DNA of 64,000 bases, from NCBI RefSeq assembly GCF_021018895.1, contig NC_079364.1, forward strand, positions 7,314,901-7,378,900, given 5' to 3'. A program made the translations under genes and the position numbers. Origin of the DNA: Seriola aureovittata (Eukaryota; Chordata; Actinopteri; Carangiformes; Carangidae). Under the pieces are notes generated by a model that was given only the letters and a program-made list of their open reading frames with translations, did no database searches and was not told the DNA's origin. Every line of letters begins with the position of its first letter. The stretch's first letter is position 1. This document shows positions 52,101-64,000 of this stretch, in pieces.

Positions 52101-55100
52101 TTATGCCTAACTATATTATGTTGTTTTTATGACTTTTTATGCCTTACTATACTATGACGTTTTTATGACATTTCATGCCTTACTATACTATGTTGTTTTT
52201 ATGACTTTTTATGCCTTACTATACTATGACTTTTCATGCCTTACTATACTATGACATTTTTATGACTTTTTATGCCTTCCTATACTATGACTCTTTATGC
52301 CTTACTATACTATGACACTTTTATGACTTTTTATGCCTTCTATACTATGACTCTTTATGCCTTACTATACTATGACACTTTTATGACTTTTTATGCCTTA
52401 TATAATATGACATTTTTATGACTTTTTATGCCTTACTATACTATGATTTTTTATGCCTTACTATACTATGACTTTTTATGCCTTACTATACTATGACGTT
52501 TTTATTACTTTTTATGCCTTTATATAATATGACGTTTTTATGACTTTTTATGCCTTACTATACTATGTCGTTTTTATGACTTTTTATGCCTTACTATACT
52601 ATGACTTTTCATGCCTTACTATACTATGACACTTTTATAACTTTTTATGCCTTACTATATTATGTTGTTTTTATGACTTTTTATGCCTTACTATACTATG
52701 ATTTTTTATGCCTTACTATACTATGACGTTTTTATGACTTTTTATGCCTTACTATACTATGACATTTTTATGACTTTTTATGCCTTCCTATACTATGACT
52801 CTTTATGCCTTACTATACTATGACTTTTCATGCCTTACTATACTATGACACTTTTATGACTTTTTATGCCTTACTATATTATGTTGTTTTTATGACTTTT
52901 TATGCCTTACTATACTATGATTTTTTATGCCTTACTATACTATGACTTTTTATGCCTTACTATACTATGATTTTTCATGCCTTACTATACTATGATGCTT
53001 TTATGACTTTTTATGCCTTACTATACTATGTCGTTTTTATGACTTTTTATGCCTTACAAAACTATGACGTTTTGATGACTTTTCATGCCTTACTATACTA
53101 TGTCGTTTTTATGACTTTTTATGCCTTACTATACTATGACTTTTCATGCCTTACTATACTATGACACTTTTATGACTTTTTATGCCTTACTATATTATGT
53201 TGTTTTTATGACTTTTTATGCCTTACTATACTATGATTTTTTATGCCTTACTATACTATGACGTTTTTATGACTTTTTATGCCTTACTATACTATGACTT
53301 TTTATGCCTTACTATACTATGACGTTTTTATTACTTTTTATGCCTTTATAAAATATGACGTTTTTATGACTTTTTATGCCTTACTATACTATGACATTTT
53401 TATGACTTTTTATGCCTTCCTATACTATGACTCTTTATGCCTTACTATACTATGACACTTTTATGACTTTTCATGCCTTTATATAATATGACATTTTTAT
53501 GACTTTTTATGCCTTACTATACTATGACTTTTTATGCCTTACTATACTATGACTTTTTATGCCTTAGTATACTATGACGCTTTTATGACTTTTTATGCCT
53601 TACTGTACTATGTCGTTTTTGTAACTTTTTATCCTTACTATACTACGACTTTTCATGCCTTTCTATAGTATGTCCTTTTTATGACTCTTTATGCCTTACT
53701 ATACTATGATGCTTTTATGACTTTTTACGCCTTACTATACTATGTCGTTTTTATGACTTTTGATGCCTTAATATACTATGACGTTTTTATGACTTTTTAT
53801 CCCATACTATACTATGACTTTTTACGCCTTACTATACTATACTATGACATTTTTATGACTTTTTATGCCTTATTATACTATGACTTTTTTATGACTTTTT
53901 ATGCCTTACTATACTATGACTTTTCATGCCTTACTATACTATGACACTTTTATGACTTTTTATGCCTAACTATATTATGTTGTTTTTATGACTTTTTATG
54001 CCTTACTATACTATGACGTTTTTATGACATTTCATGCCTTACTATACTATGTTGTTTTTATGACTTTTTATGCCTTACTATACTATGACTTTTCATGCCT
54101 TACTATACTATGACATTTTTATGACTTTTTATGCCTTCCTATACTATGACTCTTTATGCCTTACTATACTATGACACTTTTATGATTTTTTATGCCTTAC
54201 TATATTATGTTGTTTTTATGATTTTTATGCCTTACTATACTATGACTTTTTATGCCTTACTATACTATGACGTTTTTATGACTTTTTATGCCTTAATATA
54301 CTATGACTCTTTATGCCTTAGTATACTATGACGCTTTTATGACTTTTTATGCCTTACTATACTATGTCATTTTTATGACTTTTTATGCCTTACTATACTA
54401 TGACTCTTTATTCCTTACTATACTATGACACTTTTATGACTTTTTATGCCTTACAATATTATGTTGTTTTTATGACTTTTTATGCCTTACTATACTATGA
54501 CTTTTCTATGACTTTTTATGCCTACTATACTATGACTCTTTATGCCTTACTATTCTATGACTTTTTATGCCTTACTATATTATGTTGTTTTTATGACTTT
54601 TTATGCCTTACTATACTATGACTTTTCTATGACTTTTTATGCCTTACTATACTGTGACTCCTCATGCCTTACTATACTATGTTGTTTTTATGACTTTTTA
54701 TGCCTTACAAAACTATGACGTTTTTATGACTTTTCATGCCTTACTATACTATGTCGTTTTTATGACTTTTTATGCCTTACTATACTATGACTTTTCATGC
54801 CTTACTATACTATGACACTTTTATGACTTTTTATGCCTTACTATATTATGTTGTTTTTATGACTTTTTATGCCTTACTATACTATGACTTTTTATGCCTT
54901 ACTATACTATGACGTTTTTATGACTTTTTATGCCTTACTATACTATGACTTTTTATGCCTTACTATACTATGATTTTTCATGCCTTACTATACTATGACG
55001 CTTTTATGACTTTTTATGCCTTACTATACTATGACTTTTTATGCCTTACTATACTATGATTTTTCATGCCTTACTATACTATGACACTTTTATGACTTTT

Positions 55101-58100
55101 TATGCCTTTATATGATATGACATTTTTATGACTTTTTATGCCTTACTATACTATGACTTTTTATGCCTTACTGTACTATGTCGTTTTTATAACTTTTTAT
55201 CCTTTACTATACTATGACTTTTCATGCCTTTCTATAGTATGTCCTTTTTATGACTCTTTATGCCTTACTATACTATGATGCTTTTATGACTTTTTATGCC
55301 TTACTATACTATGTCGTTTTTATGACTTTTTATGCCTTACTAAACTATGACGTTTTTATGACTTTTTATGCCTTACTATACTATGTCGTTTTTATGACTT
55401 TTTATGCCTTACTATACTATGACTTTTCATGCCTTACTATACTATGACACTTTTATGACTTTTTATGCCTTACTATATTATGTTGTTTTTATGACTTTTT
55501 ATGCCTTACTATATATGACATTTTTATGCCTTACTATACTATGACGTTTTTATGACTTTTTATGCCTTACTATACTATGACTTTTTATGCCTTACTATAC
55601 TATGACGTTTTTATGACTTTTTATGCCTTACTATACTATGACGTTTTTATGACTTTTTATGCCTTACTATACTATGACATTTTTATGACTTTTTATGCCT
55701 TCCTATACTATGACTCTTTATGCCTTACTATAGTATGACACTTTTATGACTTTTCATGCCTTTATATAATATGACATTTTTATGACTTTTTATGCCTTAC
55801 TATACTATGACTTTTTATGCCTTACTATACTATGACTTTTTATGCCTTAGTATACTATGACGCTTTTATGACTTTTTATGCATTACTGTACTATGTCGTT
55901 TTTGTAACTTTTTATCCCTTACTATACTACGACTTTTCATGCCTTTCTATAGTATGTCCTTTTTATGACTCTTTATGCCTTACTATACTATGATGCTTTT
56001 ATGACTTTTTACGCCTTACTATACTATGTCGTTTTTATGACTTTTGATGCCTTAATATACTATGACGTTTTTATGACTTTTTATGCCATACTATACTATG
56101 ACTTTTTACGCCTTACTATACTATGACATTTTTATGACTTTTTATGCCTTATTATACTATGACTTTTTTATGACTTTTTATGCCTTACTATACTATGACT
56201 TTTCATGCCTTACTATACTATGACACTTTTATGACTTTTTATGCCTAACTATATTATGTTGTTTTTATGACTTTTTATGCCTACTATACTATGACGTTTT
56301 TATGACATTTCATGCCTTACTATACTATGTTGTTTTTATGACTTTTTATGCCTTACTATACTATGACTTTTCATGCCTTACTATACTATGACATTTTTAT
56401 GACTTTTTATGCCTTCCTATACTATGACTCTTTATGCCTTACTATACTATCACACTTTTATGATTTTTATGCCTTACTATATTATGTTTTTTTATGATTT
56501 TTATGCCTTACTATACTATGACTTTTTATGCCTTACTATACTATGACGTTTTTATGACTTTTTATGCCTTACTATACTATGACTTTTTATGACTTTTTAT
56601 GCCTTAGTATACTATGACGCTTTTATGACTTTTTATGCCTTACTATACTATGTCATTTTTATGACTTTTTATGCCTTACTATACTATGACTCTTTATGCC
56701 TTACTATACTATGACACTTTTATGACTTTTTATGCCTTACAATATTATGTTGTTTTTATGACTTTTTATGCCTTACTATACTATGACTTTTTATGCCTTA
56801 CTATACTATGACACTTTTATGACTTTTTATGCCTTACTATACTATGTTGTTTTTATGACTTTTTATGCCTTACAAAACTATGACGTTTTTATGACTTTTC
56901 ATGCCTTACTATACTATGTCGTTTTTATGACTTTTTATGCCTTACTATACTATGACTTTTCATGCCTTACTATACTATGACACTTTTATGACTTTTTATG
57001 CCTTACTATATTATGTTGTTTTCATGACTTTTTATGCCTTACTATACTATGACTTTTTATGCCTTACTATACTATGACGTTTTTATGACTTTTTATGCCT
57101 TACTATACTATGACTTTTTATGCCTTACTATACTATGATTTTTCATGCCTTACTATACTATGACGCTTTTATGACTTTTTATGCCTTACTATACTATGAC
57201 TTTTTCTGCCTTACTATACTATGACGTTTTTATTACTTTTTATGCCTTTATATAATATGACGTTTTTATGACTTTTTATGCCTTACTATACTATGACATT
57301 TTTATGACTTTTTATGCCTTCCTATACTATGACTCTTTATGCCTTACTATACTATGACACTTTTATGACTTTTTATGCCTTTATATAATATGACATTTTT
57401 ATGACTTTTTATGCCTTACTATACTATGACTTTTTATGCCTTACTATACTATGACATTTTTATGACTTTTTATGCCTTACTGTACTATGTCGTTTTTATA
57501 ACTTTTTATCCTTTACTATACTATGACTTTTCATGCCTTTCTATAGTATGTCCTTTTTATGACTCTTTATGCCTTACTATACTATGATGCTTTTATGACT
57601 TTTTATGCCTTACTATACTATGTCGTTTTTATGACTTTTTATGCCTTACAAAACTATGACGTTTTTATGACTTTTCATGCCTTACTATACTATGTCGTTT
57701 TTATGACTTTTTATGCCTTACTATACTATGACTTTTCATGCCTTACTATACTATGACACTTTTATGACTTTTTATGCCTTACTATATTATGTTGTTTTTA
57801 TGACTTTTTATGCCTTACTATACTATGACTTTTTATGCCTTACTATACTATGACGTTTTTATGACTTTTTATGCCTTACTATACTATGACATTTTTATGA
57901 CTTTTTATGCCTTCCTATACTATGACTCTTTATGCCTTACTATACTATGACACTTTTATGACTTTTTATGCCTTTATATAATATGACATTTTTATGACTT
58001 TTTATGCCTTACTATACTATGACTTTTTATGCCTTACTATACTATGACATTTTTATGACTTTTTATGCCTTACTGTACTATGTCGTTTTTATAACTTTTT

Positions 58101-61100
58101 ATCCTTTACTATACTATGACTTTTCATGCCTTTCTATAGTATGTCCTTTTTATGACTCTTTATGGCTTACTATACTATGATGCTTTTATGACTTTTTATG
58201 CCTTACTATACTATGTCGTTTTTATGACTTTTTATGCCTTACTATACTATGACTTTTCATGCCTTACTATACTATGACACTTTTATGACTTTTTATGCCT
58301 TACTATATTATGTTGTTTTTATGACTTTTTATGCCTTACTATACTATGACTTTTTATGACTTTTTATGCCTTACTATACTATGACGTTTTTATGACTTTT
58401 TATGCCTTACTATACTATGACTTTTTATGCCTTACTATACTATGACGTTTTTATTACTTTTTATGCCTTTATAAAATATGACGTTTTTATGACTTTTTAT
58501 GCCTTACTATACTATGACATTTTTTTGACTTTTTATGCCTTCCTATACTATGACTCTTTATGCCTTACTATACTATGACACTTTTATGACTTTTCATGCC
58601 TTTATATAATATGACATTTTTATGACTTTTTATGCCTTACTATACTATGACTTTTTATGCCTTACTATACTATGACTTTTTATGCCTTAGTGTACTATGA
58701 CGCTTTTATGACTTTTTATGCCTTACTGTACTATGACTTTTTATGCCTTACTATACTATGACTTTTTATGCCTTAGTATACTATGACGCTTTTATGACTT
58801 TTTATGCCTTACTGTACTATGTCGTTTTTATAACTTTTTATCCCTTACTATACTATGACTTTTCATGCCTTTCTATAGTATGTCCTTTTTATGACTCTTT
58901 ATGCCTTACTATACTATGATGCTTTTATGACTTTTTACGCCTTACTATACTATGACATTTTTATGACTTTTTATGCCTTATTATACTATGACTTTTTTAT
59001 GACTTTTTATGCCTTACTATACTATGACTTTTCATGCCTTACTATACTATGACACTTTTATGACTTTTTATGCCTAACTATATTATGTTGTTTTTATGAC
59101 TTTTTATGCCTTACTATACTATGACGTTTTTATGACATTTCATGTCTTACTATACTATGTTGTTTTTATGACTTTTTATGCCTTACTATACTATGACTTT
59201 TCATGCCTTACTATACTATGACATTTTTATGACTTTTTATGCCTTCCTATACTATGACTCTTTATGCCTTACTATACTATGACACTTTTATGACTTTTCA
59301 TGCCTTTATATAATATGACATTTTTATGACTTTTTGTGCCTTACTATACTATGACTTTTTATGCCTTACTATACTATGACTTTTTATGCCTTACTATACT
59401 ATGACTTTTTATGCCTTAGTATACTATGACGCTTTTATGACTTTTTATGCCTTACTGTACTATGTCGTTTTTATAACTTTTTATCCCTTACTATACTATG
59501 ACTTTTCATGCCTTTCTATAGTATGTCCTTTTTATGACTCTTTATGCCTTACTATACTATGATGCTTTTATGACTTTTTACGCCTTACTATACTATGTCG
59601 TTTTTATGACTTTTGATGCCTTAATATACTATGACGTTTTTATGACTTTTTATGCCATACTATACTATGACTTTTTACGCCTTACTATACTATGACATTT
59701 TTATGACTCTTTATGCCTTACTATACTATGATGCTTTTATGACTTTTTATGCCTTACTATACTATGTCGTTTTTATGACTTTTTATGCCTTAATATACTA
59801 TGACATTTTTATGACTTTTTATGCCTTACTGTACTATGTCGTTTTTATAACTTTTTATCCTTTACTATACTATGACTTTTCATGCCTTTCTATAGTATGT
59901 CCTTTTTATGACTCTTTATGCCTTACTATACTTTGACTTTTTATGCTTACTATACTATGACTTTTTATGCCTTACTATACTATGTCGTTTTTATGACTTT
60001 TTATGCCTTACAAAACTATGACGTTTTTGTGACTTTTCATGCCTTACTATACTATGTCGTTTTTATGACTTTTTATGCCTTACTATACTATGACTTTTCA
60101 TGCCTTACTATACTATGACACTTTTATGACTTTTTATGCCTTACTATATTATGTCGTTTTTATGACTTTTTATGCCTTACTATACTATGACTTTTTATGC
60201 CTTACTATACTATGACGTTTTTATGACTTTTTATGCCTTACTATACTATGACTTTTTATGCCTTACTATACTATGACGTTTTTATTACTTTTTATGCCTT
60301 TATAAAATATGACGTTTTTATGACTTTTTATGCCTTACTATACTATGACATTTTTATGACTTTTTATGCCTTCCTATACTATGACTCTTTATGCCTTACT
60401 ATACTATGACACTTTTATGACTTTTCATGCCTTTATATAATATGACATTTTTATGACTTTTTATGCCTTACTATACTATGACTTTTTATGCCTTACTATA
60501 CTATGACTTTTTATGCCTTAGTATACTATGACGCTTTTATGACTTTTTATGCCTTACTGTACTATGTCGTTTTTATAACTTTTTATCCCTTACTATACTA
60601 TGACTTTTTACGCCTTACTATACTATGACATTTTTATGCCTCTTTATGCCTTACTATACTATGATGCTTTTATGACTTTTTATGCCTTACTATACTATGT
60701 CGTTTTTATGACTTTTTATGCCTTACAAAACTATGACGTTTTTATGATTTTTCAAGCCTTACTAAACTATGTCGTTTTTATGACTTTTTATGCCTTACTA
60801 TACTATGACTTTTCATGCCTTACTATACTATGACACTTTTATGACTTTTTATGCCTTACTATATTATGTTGTTTTTATGACTTTTTATGCCTTACTATAC
60901 TATGACTTTTTATGCCTTACTATACTATGACGTTTTTATGACTTTTTATGCCTTACTATACTATGACATTTTTATGACTTTTTATGCCTTCCTATACTAT
61001 GACTCTTTATGCCTTACTATACTATGACACTTTTATGACTTTTTATGCCTTACTATACTATGACTTTTTATGCCTTACTATACTATGACGTTTTTATGAC

Positions 61101-64000
61101 TTTTTATGCCTTACTATACTATGACATTTTTATGACTTTTTATGCCTTCCTATACTATGACTCTTTATGCCTTACTATATTATGTTGTTTTTATGACTTT
61201 TTATGCCTTACTATACTATGACTTTTTATGCCTTACTATACTATGACATTTTTATGACTTTTTATGCCTTCCTATACTATGACTCTTTATGCCTTACTAT
61301 ACTATGACACTTTTATGACTTTTCATGCCTTTATATAATATGACATTTTTATGACTTTTTACGCCTTACTATACTATGACTTTTCTATGACTTTTTATGC
61401 CTTACTATAATGTGACTTTTTATGCCTTACTATACTATGACTCCTCATGCCTTACTATACTATGTTGTTTTTATGACTTTTTGTGCCTTACTATACTTTG
61501 ACTTTTTATGACTTTTTATGCCTTACTATATTATGACTTTTTATGCCTTACTATACTATGACGTTTTTATTACTTTTTATGCCTTTATAAAAAATACTTT
61601 TTATGCCTTACAAAACTATGACGTTTTTATGACTTTTCATGCCTTACTATACTATGTCGTTTTTATGACTTTTTATGCCTTACTATACTATGATTTTTCA
61701 TGCCTTACTATACTATGAGACTTTTATGACTTTTTATGCCTTACTATATTATGTTGTTTTTACGACTTTTTATGCCTTACTATAATGTGTCTTTTTATGC
61801 CTTACTATACTATGACTCCTCATGCCTTACTATACTATGTTGTTTTTATGACTTTTTGTGCCTTACTATACTTTGACTTTTTATGACTTTTTATGCCTTA
61901 CTATATTATGACTTTTTATGCCTTACTATATTATGACGTTTTTATGACTTTTAATGCCTTACTATACTATGTTGTTTTTATGACTTTTTATGCCTTACTA
62001 TACGATGACTTTTCATGCCTTACTATACTATGACATTTTTATGACTTTTTATGCCTTACTATACTATGACTTTTTATGCCTTACTATACGATGACATTTT
62101 TATGACTTTTTATGCCTTACTATACTATGACTCTTTATGCCTTAGTATACTATGACACTTTTATGACTTTTTATGCCTTAAAATATTATGTTGTTTTTAT
62201 GACTTTTTATGCCTTACTATACTATGACTTTTTATGCCTTACTATACTATGACACTTTTATGACTTTTTATGCCTTACTATATTATGTTGTTTTTATGAC
62301 TTTTTATGCCTTACTATACTATGACTTTTTATGCCTTACTATAATATGACACTTTTATGACTTTTTATGCCTTACTATATTATGTTGTTTTTATGAGTTT
62401 TTATGCCTTACTATACTATGACTTTCCTATGACTTTTTATGCCTTACTATACTGTGACTTTTTATGCCTTACTATACTATGACTCCTCATGCCTTACTAT
62501 ACTATGTTGTTTTTATGACTTTTTGTGCCTTACTATACTTTGACTTTTTATGCCTTACTATACTATGACTTTTTATGCCTTAGTATACTATGACGCTTTT
62601 ATGACTTTTTATGCCTTACTATACTATGTCATTTTTATGACTTTTTATGCCTTACTATACTATGACTTTTTATGCCTTACTATACTATGACACTTTTATG
62701 ACTTTTTATGCCTCACTATATTATGTTGTTTTTATGACTTTTTATGCCTTACTATACTATGACTTTTCTATGACTTTTTATGCCTTACTATACTGTGACT
62801 TTTTATGCCTTACTATACTATGACTCCTCATGCCTTACTATACTATGTTGTTTTTATGACTTTTTATGCCTTACAAAACTATGACGTTTTTATGACTTTT
62901 CATGCCTTACTATACTATGTCGTTTTTATGACTTTTTATGCCTTACTATACTATGACTTTTCATGCCTTACTATACTATGACACTTTTATGACTTTTTAT
63001 GCCTTACTATTTTATGTTGTTTTTATGACTTTTTATGCCTTACTATACTATGACTTTTTATGCCTTACTATACTATGAGGTTTTTATGACTTTTTATGCC
63101 TTACTATACTATGACTTTTTATGCCTTACTATACTATGACGTTTTTATTACTTTTTATGCCTTTATAAAATATGACGTTTTTATGACTTTTTATGCCTTA
63201 CTATACTATGACATTTTTATGACTTTTTATGCCTTCCTATACTATGACTCTTTATGCCTTACTATACTTTGACACTTTTATGACTTTTCATGCCTTTATA
63301 TAATATGACATTTTTATGACTTTTTATGCCTTACTATACTATGACGTTTTTATGACTTTTTATGCCTTAATATACTATGACTCTTTATGCCTTAGTATAC
63401 TATGACGCTTTTATGACTTTTTATGCCTTACTATACTATGTCATTTTTATGACTTTTTATGCCTTACTATACTATGACTCTTTATGCCTTACTATACTAT
63501 GACACTTTTATGACTTTTTATGCCTTATTATATTATGTCGTTTTTATGACTTTTTACGCCTTACTATACTATGACTTTTCTATGACTTTTTATGCCTTAC
63601 TATAATGTGACTTTTTATGCCTTACTATACTATGACTCCTCATGCCTTACTATACTATGTTGTTTTTATGACTTTTTGTGCCTTACTATACTTTGACTTT
63701 TTATGACTTTTTATGCCTTACTATATTATGACTTTTTATGCCTTACTATACTATGACGTTTTTATGACTTTTTATGCCTTACTATACTATGACTTTTTAT
63801 GCCTTACTATACTATGACGCTTTTATGACTTTTTATGCCTTACTATACTATGTTGTTTTTATGACTTTTTATGCCTTACTATACGATGACTTTTCATGCC
63901 TTACTATACTATGACATTTTTATGACTTTTTATGCCTTACTATACTATGACTTTTTATGCCTTACTATACGATGACATTTTTATGACTTTTTATGCCTTA
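45644..64000 (+). repeat. Large AT-rich tandem satellite, 36-bp and 25-bp units, continuing past the window
   Basis: The whole interval is one tandem array of roughly 600 units. The 36-bp unit (example 47819-47854) consists of GACGTTTTTAT, then GACTTTTTATGCC, then TTACTATACTAT. The 25-bp unit (example 47855-47879) is the same without the first 11 bp. The two types alternate irregularly. Common variants are GACA, GATG, GTCG and GTTG for GACG, CTTTCC for CTTACT, TTACAAAACTATG, TTTATATAATATG, TTACTGTACTATG and TCTATAGTATGTCC. Variants are shared by distant units in the same order, so blocks of several hundred bases to about 2 kb have been duplicated. The first 450 bp are the most divergent. There is no open gene; the many short ORFs come from 36 being a multiple of three. 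Confidence 0.98.

Noticed and set aside
45847..61718. Many ORFs of 61-94 codons reading MTFYALLYYD-type repeats in the satellite
   Set aside because: They arise because 36 bp is 12 codons without a stop in one frame; the 25-bp units shift the frame and end them. Variants do not favour synonymous changes, and there is no promoter or splice context.
45644..64000. Satellite as a CRISPR array or a proven centromere
   Set aside because: There are no unique spacers, and the genome is eukaryotic. A centromere is possible in principle but nothing in the sequence shows it.

Overview
This window is vertebrate nuclear DNA, almost certainly from a spiny-rayed (perciform-type) teleost fish. It has intron-rich genes with vertebrate protein sequences, short introns, and many interspersed repeats of kinds common in teleosts: an L2-type LINE tail, a tRNA-derived SINE, TTAA-bounded and foldback elements, and other dispersed repeats. 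No bacterial, organellar or viral gene was seen.

Layout. Bases 1-2208 hold the last two coding exons of megf11 (+ strand). Bases 2209-8015 are 3' UTR and intergenic DNA. rab11a (- strand, five coding exons, 215 aa) spans 8016-13468, tail-to-tail with megf11, as in the human chromosome 15 arrangement. Bases 13469-16469 are intergenic and include an isolated promoter-like patch with a strong splice donor at 15344/15345. sh2d7 (- strand, six coding exons, 473 aa) spans 16470-21331. dapk2 (+ strand, eight coding exons, 494 aa) spans 23810-32155 and ends in a ZIPK-like tail rather than the calmodulin-regulated tail. grpr, a bombesin/gastrin-releasing-peptide receptor (+ strand, four coding exons, 385 aa), spans 34823-41921, with a long 3' UTR to about 44.82 kb. 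From about 45644 to the end of the window (more than 18.3 kb, not closed) there is one AT-rich tandem satellite built from 36-bp and 25-bp units, with larger composite blocks re-duplicated inside it.

The genes do not form a pathway. They are engulfment receptor, recycling-endosome GTPase, SH2 adaptor, death-associated kinase and peptide GPCR, and their grouping reflects chromosome history. Four of them have human orthologues on chromosome 15; GRPR is X-linked in human, so the dapk2-grpr junction is a synteny difference.

The most unusual observations are: a perfect (CTAT)25 microsatellite that runs straight into the grpr exon 2 splice acceptor; two introns that need GC donors (dapk2 intron 5, grpr intron 2); an extra intron near the end of grpr; a dapk2 locus with only the ZIPK-like last exon visible; an ITAM-like tyrosine pair in the Sh2d7 tail; a MITE with inverted repeats of about 43 bp in the grpr 3' UTR; and the large satellite with its internal higher-order duplication. 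No clearly new protein system was found. Exon boundaries were read by eye from splice sites, reading frame and family homology; none was checked against transcripts.
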